Origin: Candidatus Aalborgicola bjergmarkensis
Lineage (GTDB): Bacteria > Pseudomonadota > Gammaproteobacteria > Burkholderiales > Burkholderiaceae_C
NCBI GenBank assembly: GCA_016708725.1
Contig: JADJFE010000002.1
Span: 62,001 to 126,000, forward strand
DNA: 64,000 nucleotides
Reading direction: 5' to 3'
Shown here: positions 10,165-19,280 of the stretch, piece by piece
Position numbering within the stretch: position 1 is the stretch's first letter
Layout: each line of letters begins with the position of its first letter
Made by a program: the position numbers and the translations under genes
Notes under the pieces: model-generated
What the model was told of the DNA's origin: nothing
The model's database searches: none
What the model saw: only the letters and a program-made list of their open reading frames with translations

Positions 10165-10884
10165 ATGGACGAGCCTATCCTGACCAACGATGAACGCACA
10201 GCGATCAATTCCGGCCGCTGGTTTTCATCGCTTTCGCCCTCACTGCGGCATGACATCTTGCGCTGCGCCTTTGTCAAGCGCTTCAAGGATGACGAGCTGA
10301 TCTGCGCCCGAGGCGAGGCACCCGAAGAATGGATTGCCTGCGCCAAGGGCGCCGTGCGCGTGAGCTCCACCTCGATTTCGGGCAAGCAGATCACGTTGAC
10401 CTATGTCGAGCCGGGTATCTGGTTTGGCGATGTTGCCATTTTCGATGGCGACCGCCGCACCCACGACGCCTACGCGCATGGCAGCACCAGCATCTTGTGC
10501 GTAGCCAAGGCGGACTTCAAGAAAATATTGGCCAACCATGTCGAGCTCTACGAGGCACTGTTGCGCCTGCACGCACGGCGCATCCGGCAGCTGTATGGCC
10601 TGGTCGAGGATTTGAACACCTTGCCCTTGCGCGCCCGGCTGGCCAAGCAATTGCTGCATCTGGTCCGAAGCTATGGCGTGCCTTCTCTCAGCGATGCCGC
10701 CGAGATGCGCATTGGTCTGCATCTGGCCCAGGAGGAGCTGGCCCAGCTGCTGGGTGCTTCGCGCCAGCGCGTCAACCAGGAACTCAAGGCGATGGAGCGC
10801 GACAACGCCATTCGCATCGAACCAGGCGGCCTTGTCATCCGCAACCGCGATGCGCTCATGCGCGTCATTGAATCCGAGGATTGA
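10165..10884 (+). CDS. Crp/Fnr-family transcription regulator
   Basis: 239 residues from the ATG at 10165, which follows GAGG; a longer upstream frame exists but has no family match. The N-terminal cNMP-binding-type beta roll (about 20-130) is followed by a long dimer helix and a C-terminal HTH_Crp (AQEELAQLLGASRQRVNQELK). No Fnr-type N-terminal Cys cluster is seen, so the effector is unknown. Only four bases separate it from the phosphotransferase gene, suggesting it is co-transcribed with and regulates the phosphotransferase-ACAD pair. Confidence 0.85.
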   Translation: MDEPILTNDERTAINSGRWFSSLSPSLRHDILRCAFVKRFKDDELICARGEAPEEWIACAKGAVRVSSTSISGKQITLTYVEPGIWFGDVAIFDGDRRTHDAYAHGSTSILCVAKADFKKILANHVELYEALLRLHARRIRQLYGLVEDLNTLPLRARLAKQLLHLVRSYGVPSLSDAAEMRIGLHLAQEELAQLLGASRQRVNQELKAMERDNAIRIEPGGLVIRNRDALMRVIESED

Positions 10885-10888
10885 AACT

Positions 10889-11974
10889 ATGAGTGAATTT
10901 GACCATTTTTCAGGCACCAAGCCGATGGCTGGCCGACACGCGATTGACCTGGACGCACTGTCCCATTGGCTGGAAAAGAATCTGGATGGATTTGCCGGGC
11001 CTTTGACGGCGGAGATGTTCAAGGGCGGCCAGTCCAACCCCACGTACAAGCTGTGCACGCCAGGCAAAAACTACGTCATGCGCTCCAAACCGGGGCCGGT
11101 CGCCAAATTGCTGCCATCGGCGCATGCCATCGAGCGCGAGTTCACCATCATGCGCGCACTGGCCGGAACCGATGTGCCTGTGCCGCGTATGTATTGCCTG
11201 TGCGAGGACGAGTCCGTCATCGGACGTGCCTTCTACATTATGGAGTGCATGGAAGGCCGGGTGCTGTGGGACCCGTCCCTGCCCGGCATGGATGCAACGC
11301 AGCGTAGCGCCATGTACAGGGAAATGAACCGCGTCATCTCTGCGCTGCACACGGTACGCTTTGCCGAGCGCGGCTTGCAGGAGTATGGCAAGCCCGGCAA
11401 TTATTTTGACCGCCAGATCGCCCGCTGGAGCAAACAATACACCGCCTCCATCACCGAACCCATTGCCGAGATGGACCAGCTGATGGAGTGGCTGCCACGC
11501 AATATCCCCGCCATGGCGCGCGATGACCGCATGGTCAGCATCGTGCACGGCGACTACCGCATGGACAATCTGGTTTTCGATCCGCTGGAGCCAAAAGTCA
11601 TTGCCGTGCTGGACTGGGAACTCTCCACCCTGGGGCATCCGCTGGCCGACTTCAGTTACCACTGCATGGCCTGGCATATTCCACCGGGCACCTTTCGCGG
11701 CATTGCCGGGCTGGACTGGGCCACTTTGGGCATTCCCGATGAAGACGCATATATCCGCTGGTACTGCGAGAGCACGGGCCTTGCCACACCCGCGCAGCTC
11801 AAAGCCGACTGGAATTTCTACATGGCCTACAACATGTTCCGCATCGCAGCCATCCTGCAAGGCATTGCCAAACGCGCCCAAACCGGCACGGCATCCAGCG
11901 CCCAGGCCGCCAGTTCAGGCGCAGGTGCCCGGCCGCTGGCGCAAATGGCCTGGAAATTTGCACAGAAAAGCTGA
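10889..11974 (+). CDS. APH-type phosphotransferase associated with acyl-CoA dehydrogenase (ACAD10/11 N-domain-like)
   Basis: 361 residues from the ATG at 10889. Features are the GGQSNPTY glycine loop (about residue 50), the Brenner-type catalytic motif VHGDYRMDN and the metal motif LDWELSTLGHP. These are characteristic of the kinase-like domain that is fused to, or encoded next to, ACAD10/11 dehydrogenases. In those systems the kinase phosphorylates 4-hydroxyacyl-CoA so that it can enter beta-oxidation. The ACAD gene follows after 43 bases. A second, 5'-truncated copy lies at 22179-23216. Confidence 0.85.
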   Translation: MSEFDHFSGTKPMAGRHAIDLDALSHWLEKNLDGFAGPLTAEMFKGGQSNPTYKLCTPGKNYVMRSKPGPVAKLLPSAHAIEREFTIMRALAGTDVPVPRMYCLCEDESVIGRAFYIMECMEGRVLWDPSLPGMDATQRSAMYREMNRVISALHTVRFAERGLQEYGKPGNYFDRQIARWSKQYTASITEPIAEMDQLMEWLPRNIPAMARDDRMVSIVHGDYRMDNLVFDPLEPKVIAVLDWELSTLGHPLADFSYHCMAWHIPPGTFRGIAGLDWATLGIPDEDAYIRWYCESTGLATPAQLKADWNFYMAYNMFRIAAILQGIAKRAQTGTASSAQAASSGAGARPLAQMAWKFAQKS

Positions 11975-12017
11975 TTCAAGCTGATTTTTATCGCCCACGA
12001 AAGACAGAAAGACCCAC

Positions 12018-13253
12018 ATGGACTTTGACTATTCCCCCAAAACCAAAGAGCTTCAGGTGCGTTTGCTGAAGTTCATGGACGACTACATCTACCCGGCTGA
12101 AGGGGCATTCTTTGCCGAAATAGAAGCCAATACTGCCGCTGGCAAACGCTGGACCCCGCTGAAAACCATCGAAAACCTCAAACCCAAAGCCATGGAAGCA
12201 GGCTTGTGGAACCTCTTTTTGCCGGTGGACACGGCTGAAGCTTCGGGCTACCTTGGGGCTGGTTTGACCAATCAGGAATACGCGCCTTTGGCCGAAATCA
12301 TGGGCCGGGTGCTGTGGTGCAGCGAGGTATTCAACTGCTCGGCACCCGACACCGGCAATATGGAAACCATCGCACGTTATGGCTCGGAAGAACTCAAGGC
12401 ACGCTGGCTCAAACCATTGCTGGAGGGCAAAATCCGCTCGGCCTTTGCCATGACTGAACCACAAGTCGCCTCCAGCGACGCCACCAACATCGAAACCCGC
12501 ATCGAGCGCCAGGGCGACAACTACGTCATCAATGGCCGCAAGTGGTGGATTTCCGGCGCGGGCGATCCGCGCTGCGCGGTCTACATCACCATGGGAAAGA
12601 CCGACCCCAACGCACCACGCCACGTGCAGCAAAGCATGGTGATTATTCCGGCGGACGCGCCCGGACTGAAGGTGGTACGTCCGCTCAATGTCTTTGGCTA
12701 CGACGATGCACCACACGGCCACATGGAACTGTCCTTTGAAAACGTAGTGGTACCGGTCGGCAACATCCTGCTGGGTGAAGGCCGTGGCTTTGAAATTGCC
12801 CAGGGCCGCCTGGGGCCGGGGCGCATCCACCACTGCATGCGCCTCATCGGTCTGGCCGAACGTGCGCTGGAGTTGATGTGCCGACGTGCAGTTGCGCGCG
12901 TGGCCTTTGGCAAACCACTGGCCGCGCAGACGGTCACCAGGGAGCGCATCGCCGAGGCACGCTGCAAGATCGACATGGCGCGGCTGCTCACGCTCAAGGC
13001 CGCCTGGATGATGGACATGGCCGGCAACAAGTTCGCCCAGTCAGAAATCGCCATGATCAAGGTGGTGGCCCCCAGCATGGCATGCGAGGTGATTGACTGG
13101 GCCATACAGCTCTACGGCGGCGCGGGTATGTGCGACGACTTTCCGCTGGCGTACAGCTACACCGCCGCCCGCACCCTGCGCTTTGCCGATGGCCCGGACG
13201 AAGTACACCGCAACGCCATCGCCAAAATGGAACTGGGCAAATACATGCGCTGA
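12018..13253 (+). CDS. Acyl-CoA dehydrogenase, ACAD10/11-like (copy 1, complete)
   Basis: 411 residues. It carries the ACAD N-terminal, middle (FAMTEPQVASSDATNI) and C-terminal domains; the FAD-binding and RLIGLAERALELM and QLYGGAG signatures are visible. It probably acts with the upstream kinase on hydroxyacyl-CoA substrates. This copy sits in the apparently ancestral context (Crp-kinase-ACAD) and is the left border of the accessory island. The protein of copy 2 (23260-24495) is identical by eye although the DNA differs at many synonymous sites. Confidence 0.9.
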   Translation: MDFDYSPKTKELQVRLLKFMDDYIYPAEGAFFAEIEANTAAGKRWTPLKTIENLKPKAMEAGLWNLFLPVDTAEASGYLGAGLTNQEYAPLAEIMGRVLWCSEVFNCSAPDTGNMETIARYGSEELKARWLKPLLEGKIRSAFAMTEPQVASSDATNIETRIERQGDNYVINGRKWWISGAGDPRCAVYITMGKTDPNAPRHVQQSMVIIPADAPGLKVVRPLNVFGYDDAPHGHMELSFENVVVPVGNILLGEGRGFEIAQGRLGPGRIHHCMRLIGLAERALELMCRRAVARVAFGKPLAAQTVTRERIAEARCKIDMARLLTLKAAWMMDMAGNKFAQSEIAMIKVVAPSMACEVIDWAIQLYGGAGMCDDFPLAYSYTAARTLRFADGPDEVHRNAIAKMELGKYMR

Positions 13254-13443
13254 TGTGCGCTGATGTCTGGCGGGGTGCCAGGGGCGATGCCCCAGGCTGG
13301 TATGGGGTTGCGCCGTTGGCGCGTAAGGCGCGTAGGTCCGGTATTGGAGGGCCAAAGGCCCGGTTTGATACCAGCCTGGGGCATCGCCCCAGGTATGCAG
13401 GTCACAAAATTCCCAAAGGGCTGAAAGCCCGCCCTATTTCATA
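13254..13443. repeat. R1 structured repeat, copy 1
   Basis: About 190 bp directly after the ACAD stop, repeated after all five ACAD copies. It holds a perfect 23-bp inverted repeat (13281-13303 with 13368-13390) around a 64-base loop. Smaller palindromes sit inside or after it (GCGCCGTTGGCGC, GGGCCAAAGGCCC, GGGCTGAAAGCCC). It could be a folded RNA or terminator downstream of ACAD, or a recombination element. No coding is supported. Confidence 0.8.
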
Positions 13444-13460
13444 GCGTATCATTTTTTAAT

Positions 13461-13634
13461 AGCGGCTCCCGCACGTTCCATAAGCCTTGCAGCCCGATTT
13501 GGCATGTAAAAACACCCGGAAACGGCCCGCTTTGATGCCTCAATGGCGGTTGCTGGCGTCGCCTTGACCCGTTTTGAAGGGCAAAATCAAAGGCAAATCG
13601 GGCTGTACACCTTATTGGATAAGCGGGTGCAGCT
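13461..13634. repeat. R2 palindromic element, copy 1 (orientation I)
   Basis: About 174 bp. Arms of about 40 bases (13461-13504 and 13593-13634) are imperfect inverted repeats carrying GCAGCCCGATTT and AAATCGGGCTGT. The interior reads in the same direction as in the copies at 24713 and 42203, and opposite to those at 31985, 33628 and 38541. No transposase is encoded. Confidence 0.78.
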
Positions 13635-13705
13635 ATGTTTTTTGATCATACACCACGAAAACGTAGCCAAACGTGAGAGCAAAACCAGCGATTCAGACCC
13701 GCTGT

Positions 13706-13875
13706 CGGGTAGGTCCGTTCCGGCGATACGCCAAGACAATCCAAAATGGCACACGAGCGAAAAAACAGGCCGTTTCGATTGCCAAGCCGAGGATCGCAAT
13801 GTGCAAAAATGGGGTTTTGAGGATGGGTCAGGACGCGATACTTGGGGTCGTGCGGTTGGATTTCCTATCCGCTGA
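13706..13875. repeat. R3 repeat, copy 1
   Basis: About 170 bp ending in GGATTTCCTATCCGC. Similar copies occur at 24956-25124 and, inverted, at 19496-19643 and 21775-21975; a shortened copy is at 42449-42525. It always marks an edge between repeat and cargo. The linker 13635-13705 is also shared with ACAD copies 2 and 5. No coding potential is credible. Confidence 0.7.
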
Positions 13876-13884
13876 ATCGCTGGT

Positions 13885-14082
13885 TTTAGCGCTCCTGATA
13901 CAAGAGCTATACCTGCTTATCCCATAAGGCTTACAGCCCGATTTGCGGCATGGTTCAAAACACGCCAATCAAAGGCTACACCGTTTCAGGATGAGTCCAT
14001 AGGGTGGCGTGTCCTAAACCGCGATCAAAGTGTTACCCAAGATTGAACCACGCCGTAAAAACAGCCAAATCTGAACCATGCC
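13885..14082. repeat. Half R2 arm followed by R4 element, copy 1
   Basis: 13885-13946 is a single R2 arm (CATAAGGCTTACAGCCCG) preceded by an inverted version of the sequence that normally follows R2. R4 follows (13947-14082), with termini GGCATGGTTCAAA and CTGAACCATGCC and an inner inverted pair ACACGCCA/TGGCGTGT. This copy is longer (136 bp) than the roughly 73-bp copies at 17353 and 18579. Confidence 0.6.
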
Positions 14083-14107
14083 CGTTTTCAAACGCAAGCC
14101 GCTACAC

Positions 14108-14392
14108 CTACTTGCACTTTTTTAATATTTCTCTTCTCAGTTGTTGAGGTGTTCCGTTTGTCTTGTAGACAAGGCGAGCTACGATCAGTCCAAGACCCAA
14201 TTCTTCTGGATCGGAGACATCTCGTTTTAGTCTGTTTACCACCGCAGCAAGTGGAATACCAGCATCTCTCAAGCTAGCAGCATCTTTCGCCATATCAGCC
14301 ATTACTTCGCAGTTACCGGCATTCGCGGTGGTAATAATTAAAGAGAGGAATGCCGCTAAAGCAAATCTAACGACCATTTTGACAATTTCCAT
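14108..14392 (-). CDS. Small secreted hypothetical protein (cassette array)
   Basis: 94 residues with a signal peptide ending near ANA (about 25). The mature part is about 70 residues with two Cys (Cys28 and the near-terminal Cys) and a helical pattern (MADMAKDAASLRDAGIP...). No family is recognised. It overlaps the upstream gene by 26 bases, so the two probably form one unit. AT-richer than the backbone, it reads like an integron-type cassette product. Confidence 0.65.
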   Translation of the reverse strand: MEIVKMVVRFALAAFLSLIITTANAGNCEVMADMAKDAASLRDAGIPLAAVVNRLKRDVSDPEELGLGLIVARLVYKTNGTPQQLRREILKKCK

Positions 14393-14672
14393 ACACAGAA
14401 TCTTTAATTTGATCAGGAGTCAGTGATTTTCCAGCTATATAGACTCTATCTAAGATGTCTTTGATTTCCATTTTTGTCAAATCAGAGTCAGCAGTATTGG
14501 CCAATGTATTGTTCTTGCGTGATACACCTCTGTCGCGTTCCATCGCCGCCATTCCATGGAGCATCATCTGCATATTGCAGCTTAATGGCGTTGGCGCTGC
14601 CATCGACCCACTAGTAACACTCAAGCAAAAAGCTGAAGTGAAAAGGTAAGAAAGTACTGCCACTTTTTTCAT
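14367..14672 (-). CDS. Small secreted hypothetical protein (cassette array)
   Basis: 101 residues with a signal peptide (about 1-25, ending ...GSMAA). The mature part is hydrophilic with two Cys. No family is recognised. It overlaps the next gene and may belong to the same cassette. GTTAG-like sequence lies upstream at about 14714, but no convincing attC fold was found there. Confidence 0.6.
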   Translation of the reverse strand: MKKVAVLSYLFTSAFCLSVTSGSMAAPTPLSCNMQMMLHGMAAMERDRGVSRKNNTLANTADSDLTKMEIKDILDRVYIAGKSLTPDQIKDSVYGNCQNGR

Positions 14673-14755
14673 TCAATCTCCATCATTGTTCAACTAAGCG
14701 AGTCACAACAAGTTAGTGTAACCAAAAAAATTTCTAGGATGAAGGCAACGTTGAT

Positions 14756-15112
14756 TTACCACTTTTTATCAAAATGCTCTTTGCAACGCAATGCTACGAG
14801 ATCCTTTAATGCAGCCGTAGGTAGATTTATATTTGTGAGCGCTATATTTCTACCAAAATCCATCATTTCCACTATGTATTTATCGTTGGCTCTTGGTAGG
14901 TTGGCGGAAGAATCTGCGCCAATAGAAATTCCTAGCTGCTCAACTGCGGCAGATGAAGCGGCTATTGTGCAGTACCTCTCGACTTCTTCCGGCGACTTCT
15001 TAGTTAATGTAATAAAAGAAGCAGCAAGCAAGACCAGAATAAAGATCGCACCTGATATAACTTTTCTATTATCTTTAAACATGATTTTAGATTTTGACGA
15101 GGATTGAGGCAT
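14756..15112 (-). CDS. Small single-pass membrane protein, unknown
   Basis: 118 residues from the ATG at 15112; an alternative start is at 15082 (MFKDNRKVIS...). One membrane helix (GAIFILVLLAASFITL) is followed by a periplasmic helical domain of about 80 residues with two Cys (RYCTIAASS and ALRCKEHF). The frame also runs into the R4 repeat at 15138, so the first possible start is unlikely. No family is recognised. Confidence 0.6.
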   Translation of the reverse strand: MPQSSSKSKIMFKDNRKVISGAIFILVLLAASFITLTKKSPEEVERYCTIAASSAAVEQLGISIGADSSANLPRANDKYIVEMMDFGRNIALTNINLPTAALKDLVALRCKEHFDKKW

Positions 15113-15137
15113 TGGGCTGCTTGCGGATAGGAAATCC

Positions 15138-15205
15138 GGCATGGTTCAAAAACCGCGTTTTTTACTGAACACTGATCCTACAAAAGTGTTCACTGGATTT
15201 GAACC
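15138..15205. repeat. R4 element copy 2, interrupted by an IS
   Basis: It starts GGCATGGTTCAAA, as the copy at 17353 does, and matches it almost base for base up to TTTGAACC at 15205. There the IS begins. The missing end (TTGAACCATG) reappears at 16696-16706 beyond the IS, with TTGAACC on both sides as a 7-base target duplication. Confidence 0.7.
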
Positions 15206-16695
15206 TCACGGTTCGCTGATTTCCAAGGCCAGTTACTCAGATTGCCTGCTCAGCCCTTGGTAAATCGATACCGGGAGTCCAAGCAAGGACAAAATGCGCG
15301 TCTGCACCGCATTCAGCGATGACACATTGTTCCAGCTTGCGTCACCTTGGCGGATGTTAACGCTGTGGATGCCAGAGAATGCCTTCAGCAGCATCTCGGT
15401 CGTTGGCCTAGCAGTGGCTCGTTTCGGATTTCCTGCGTAAATACCGGCGAGCTTTTCTGCCTTCCTGCGTAACGCCTCGCGTACCGTGTGCTCGACTATG
15501 CACAACACCCGTAGGCCGATGCAAAGCAGACGAATCAGACCTTTGATGCGGATGGTGGAATCGAGGTACAGCGGTGTCATGCCAAGCATCTTGCCGCGCA
15601 GGCGGTTAAAGTTGCGCTCAATGAGGTACTCCTCCCGGTAGGCCAGGAACGGCTTCTTCCAGGCTCAATTCAAGGTCATTGCACACAAACACCCGCCAGC
15701 CCAGTGTCCGTACGCGCTCATCGTAGGCGGCGTTGTCGCGCTCTGCCTGAACAGTTACATCGACCGCGTAACGTCCCGTGCCGCTTGTCCGCGATAGGCC
15801 ACGTTTGGCTGTGGTTTGGGTTTGCGTATGGTATTCGACGTGTATCAAGTCCGTCACCCCACAATCCTTGAGGATGGCTTGCACTGCCGCTTTCGTTTGC
15901 TCTACATCGAGGTGTTTGTGGCCCCGACCACGCTGGTTGAGAGACGTTATTTCCTGCAGTGATCGCTCAATACGCTTGTCAAGGCCCTTTTGCTGGGTTT
16001 TGGCGTGTGCAAAGGATTGCACAACCAATCGATTCTCCTGCCATTGCGTCTCCCCGGATTCGAGCGTTACGCTAAGGATGAAGCCGTCAGCAATGTGCTC
16101 AAGCTCATCGGGTGTTGCTTGTAATGCACGCTTTACCGGCGTGAGTAACTGTTGGCCAGACAATACCGGCGCGAGCAAGGCTTGCAGCTCTGGCGCAGGC
16201 ATTTGCACTGCTGGCAGCGGGCACAAATAGTAGTCCTGACTCTGTGCAACGTAGGCTCGGGTTGGAAATGCCGCCATCTTGCAGTCACCCACGTAGAGTA
16301 CACCGTGGTGATCCAGAGTTGCCTGAACTTTTCGTATCTCCGGCACATACAGCGGGTCGTCTGCACACTCGCCGCTGACGATGGTTGTGCTCAGCGGCAT
16401 GCCCAACGGGTCCAGCGTAGACAGGTTGATCTTCAACTGCGGCAGATCGGGGCGATGCTGCTTACTGTGCCCGGAATTGGAACAGTCCGTCTTCGCTGAT
16501 TTTTACAGGAAAGTGGGCATCCAGCAATGACGCTATCTCCATCTTCTTCATCTGCGCCAATAACAATGGGATGTCATCGACTCGCTCAATATTGACTACC
16601 TCCGGTGATGATTCCATGGCATTCGCTCCCGAATTGAGAAAGTGCCACATTACTCAAATCTTGCGACCATGGGTAGAAATTAAGCGAACGGTGAG
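15206..16695 (-). mobile_element. IS1634-type insertion sequence, decayed
   Basis: About 1.49 kb with near-perfect 12-bp terminal inverted repeats (TCACGGTTCGCT at 15206, AGCGAACGGTGA at 16683; one mismatch). It is flanked by TTGAACC at 15199-15205 and 16696-16702. It lies inside an R4 element. The transposase resembles the IS4/IS1634 group and is broken. The family assignment is from memory of protein motifs. Confidence 0.7.
15233..16650 (-). pseudogene. IS1634-type transposase, frameshifted
   Basis: Three pieces in different frames: 16462-16650 (N-terminal ...VERVDDIPLLL-like), 15618-16436 (catalytic region, with VLYVGDCKMAA providing a likely catalytic Asp) and 15233-15589 (C-terminal RIKGLIRLLCIGLRV). 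Together they cover an almost full-length transposase of about 470 residues with at least two frame breaks. It is not expected to be active. Confidence 0.75.
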
Positions 16696-16780
16696 TTGAA
16701 CCATGTCCAAAAGCCAATGCGATTGACTTGCAAACCGAAAACTTTGATTTCATAGTGAGTTGCCGGTCACCGCTCATGAC

Positions 16781-17284
16781 CTACTTGATGGTGATAGCCT
16801 TTGTGCCCCAAACCAGCGGGTCGGGGCTATTAAACTCAAGCACCGGTGCACCTGCTTGGTAGATATTCATCTGGACCATTATTTTTCTGACTTTTTTGGC
16901 CTGTGCTATAAATCTTTGTTGCCCTTGGAGAAATACATGGTCAGACCTACCGTCAGCAGGTGGAGACGCCTGAAACGATACTGGCGGCGCATCTCCAAAT
17001 CGTACTTGAACTGAGCAACCGGTATAGCTTGGGCACAACAGCTGTCCTTTATCAATCGACACTATAACGCTGATACCATATTTTGGGTGTTTTCTAACCA
17101 TCAATTCCCCATGATTTGTACCGCTGTATGGGAATGGCAGATTGAGTGAGTTGTCGCTTCCTAGCCTTGCATAGGTTATGAGCTTGTCCGCCATTTCATC
17201 CACTTCTTTGCTGTACGACCAAGACGAGGCAAAACTTGCAGAAGTTACAAATAAAAACAAAAAAACAGCGATATATCGTTTCAA
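16781..17284 (-). CDS. Secreted hypothetical protein (cassette array)
   Basis: 167 residues with a clear signal peptide (1-19, ...SASFA). The mature part is beta-rich and contains SIDKGQLLCPSYTGCSVQVRF, suggesting a disulfide pair. The sequence is like cassette-borne exported proteins with an 'LMVRKHPKYG' strand, but I do not recognise a defined family. It is bounded by R4 remnants on both sides. Confidence 0.65.
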   Translation of the reverse strand: MKRYIAVFLFLFVTSASFASSWSYSKEVDEMADKLITYARLGSDNSLNLPFPYSGTNHGELMVRKHPKYGISVIVSIDKGQLLCPSYTGCSVQVRFGDAPPVSFQASPPADGRSDHVFLQGQQRFIAQAKKVRKIMVQMNIYQAGAPVLEFNSPDPLVWGTKAITIK

Positions 17285-17352
17285 TTTACTTCCCCTTTTT
17301 TGAGATTCAAATGTACATCATTGCCTAATGGTTCGGCCTAAGTGAAATTTCT

Positions 17353-17425
17353 GGCATGGTTCAAAAACCGCGTTTTTTACTGAACACTGATCCTACAAAA
17401 GTGTTCACTGGATTTGAACCATGCC
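17353..17425. repeat. R4 element, copy 3
   Basis: 73-bp element with inverted termini GGCATGGTTCAAA and TTTGAACCATGCC and an inner pair GAACACT/AGTGTTC. It lies between two cassette-like genes. It is followed at 17435-17529 by the 3' end of a short plus-strand frame (...KKRLKAG, stop at 17527) that may be a gene remnant. Confidence 0.7.
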
Positions 17426-17611
17426 CGAAACCCATCGAGAGTTCCATCGGATGAAATGCTTGCTCATGCCATGAAAATGGCAGTAGCCAGAATTGAAGCG
17501 GCAACAAAAAAGCGTCTGAAAGCTGGTTAGGCGGAACTACGCGTATACGAACCGCGTAGGTAAAACCACTTTTTTTAGACCTCGTACCAACATGCAGACC
17601 AACATCAAGGC

Positions 17612-17645
17612 AAATGTACCCACCACCATTGGGTGGTGGGCATGC
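17612..17645 (-). terminator. Possible terminator hairpin
   Basis: CCCACCACC and GGTGGTGGG pair around a four-base loop, downstream of the gene at 17670-18452 in its reading direction. No long T tract follows, so the call is weak. Confidence 0.35.
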
Positions 17646-17669
17646 CCTGCTGGCGATGTAAAAATAATT

Positions 17670-18452
17670 TTAGTCCCAACTATCAGAACGTGCATACATA
17701 ATGAGCGTATTAAGCTCAATTTTTCTTAGAATGATGCCAATGATAGCATCGCTGTTAAAAGGCTTCGTTCTTTGCTCGGCGATTTCCTGTGTTAATTTTT
17801 CGTTTTTTCTCATCGTTTCTGAAATTACTTCTGGCTTTAGACCATGACCTTTGACAGCCATGCATTGATTCATACTTCCCTTCCAAGTGTCATTAGGGTC
17901 TGTTTGAACTGAACCTGTTCTTATTTTGCAAACTTCGAGATCAATTTTTACAGTGGTTTGAAAAAATAGCAACCAAACCATAATCACAGAAACCGCAACA
18001 ATTCCATTGACGATACGATTTTTAGTCAGCAAACTTGTCTTTATATCTGTTGTGGATAGGGGCATTGGGCGCATCACCATTTCCACTTCCGGTAAATCTT
18101 TCCCGCAGTATCTGCAAATTTTTGCTTCAGCTTTAACGACTTCAGCGCAATAAGGACATTTTTTTCCACCGTCAGCTAGAGCATTAGCTTCAGATATTTT
18201 TGCATCAGCCTTCAGGTTTTTCCCATCAAAATTTCCAAACACAAACAGGATTACCCCAACAACAACAAGCACGGATGCCACCATAAGATGGTTGCGTCGG
18301 TCATCCATTTTTCCAATGTTATTTACTTTCCCGCCCGGAATATAGGTTTCACCAATAAATTTACTGTCAGTTGAGACAGTCGTATCTGCATTAAAGGCAA
18401 CCAGGCCCCAAAATGCGCCAATCAATAGCAACACAATTCCGAGTTTTTTCAT
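17670..18452 (-). CDS. Membrane protein with zinc ribbon, unknown (cassette array)
   Basis: 260 residues. Two N-terminal membrane helices (about 5-20 and 58-75) come first, then a zinc ribbon of the CPYCAEVVKAEAKICRYCGKDLP type (about 97-118). A third helix (NGIVAVSVIMVWLLFF) and a C-terminal helical tail follow. Ribbons of this kind are common in small bacterial membrane proteins of unknown role. Its AT-rich composition differs from the backbone, consistent with a captured cassette. Confidence 0.7.
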   Translation of the reverse strand: MKKLGIVLLLIGAFWGLVAFNADTTVSTDSKFIGETYIPGGKVNNIGKMDDRRNHLMVASVLVVVGVILFVFGNFDGKNLKADAKISEANALADGGKKCPYCAEVVKAEAKICRYCGKDLPEVEMVMRPMPLSTTDIKTSLLTKNRIVNGIVAVSVIMVWLLFFQTTVKIDLEVCKIRTGSVQTDPNDTWKGSMNQCMAVKGHGLKPEVISETMRKNEKLTQEIAEQRTKPFNSDAIIGIILRKIELNTLIMYARSDSWD

Positions 18453-18578
18453 CTCATCTCTCCAGATTAAAGGGCCAAGCCAAAATTAGTGCGTGTGTTG
18501 TAAGCGTGTAACAACAAGTTAAATAAATACCTACTTTTGTCTCGTAAGTTGTTGATTTACAAAGAGGATAGGAAATCC

Positions 18579-18651
18579 GGCATGGTTCAAATCCAGTGAA
18601 CACTTTTGTGTGGACAGTGTTCAGTAAAAAACTTGGTTTTTGAACCATGCC
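18579..18651. repeat. R4 element, copy 4 (interior inverted)
   Basis: Termini GGCATGGTTCAAA and TTTTGAACCATGCC as in the other copies, but the interior (CAGTGAACACTTTTGTG...) is reversed relative to 15138 and 17353. It is preceded by GGATAGGAAATCC, the same edge sequence as R3. Confidence 0.7.
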
Positions 18652-18731
18652 GTAAAGTTCAGCGGCAGCTTGTCAGTGGAACGAGGAACGAGCGATGCTG
18701 CCAAGCCATCCGATGCAACGCAATGTTAGCT
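18652..18731 (-). other. Probable attC site, damaged
   Basis: GGCAGC (18664) and GCTGCC (18697) form an imperfect stem, and GTTAGCT at 18725-18731 fits an attC core site. The stop codon of the next cassette gene lies inside that core. The other end has been replaced by the R4 element, so the simple site pair is incomplete. Confidence 0.5.
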
Positions 18732-19280
18732 AGATTTAACAAGATTTAGTTTTTCATCAATCTCTTTTGAGATTGATGCACAGCGGGCTTTGTAAGCTTC
18801 AGTTATCTTGCTGGCCTCTTTTGCATATTCGTTTAGTTGTGACCGCCATGCAGAAGCAATCCAGATTCCTATGGCTATAAAAATAATACCAATGACAATG
18901 CCAAACGAACTATTTTTGTTACTAAACAAAATAAAAAAGAGCCCAAATCCAATAAAGAATGGTACCCTTGGAGACCATACGTCCATACTTGAGTTTTTAA
19001 TTTTGGCCATCGAAATGAGATTTTGGCATTGAACTGCTTCTTTAGTTAGATCATCACGAAGACGTTTAATAGCAAGTTCCGCAGCAGTCTTGTCTGTACC
19101 TACTTGTACTTTGGTAATGGCATCACCAATCAGACTAAGTGCAACAGTCCCCCCCCGCCGTAGTACGACCTGCTCTGAGCCACAATAGCCACATGAAAAT
19201 TGATTTAAGTCGGGTGCCACCTCTAGGGTTGCACCGCAATTAGGGCATTTCAGGCATAAACCTTTAAGTTCAACACTCAT
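18726..19280 (-). CDS. Zinc-ribbon membrane protein with coiled coil, unknown (cassette array)
   Basis: 184 residues. An N-terminal zinc ribbon (CPNCGATLEV...CGYCGSEQ, about 13-36) is followed by a charged helical region, two adjacent membrane helices (about 108-120 and 124-142) and a C-terminal coiled coil. The start ATG overlaps the stop of a 40-residue frame (ATGA), so translation is probably coupled. Its stop lies in a probable attC. Unknown function. Confidence 0.7.
   Translation of the reverse strand: MSVELKGLCLKCPNCGATLEVAPDLNQFSCGYCGSEQVVLRRGGTVALSLIGDAITKVQVGTDKTAAELAIKRLRDDLTKEAVQCQNLISMAKIKNSSMDVWSPRVPFFIGFGLFFILFSNKNSSFGIVIGIIFIAIGIWIASAWRSQLNEYAKEASKITEAYKARCASISKEIDEKLNLVKSS

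Noticed and set aside
14690..14722. An attC at GTTAGTG near 14715
   Set aside because: The possible paired core lies only about 30 bases away, too short for an attC, and no inner stem forms.
17320..17532. A complete attC split by R4 (GCCTAAC at 17526 on the minus strand and ATTAGGC at 17320)
   Set aside because: The stems do not pair convincingly, and the stretch 17435-17529 reads better as the end of a plus-strand coding fragment.
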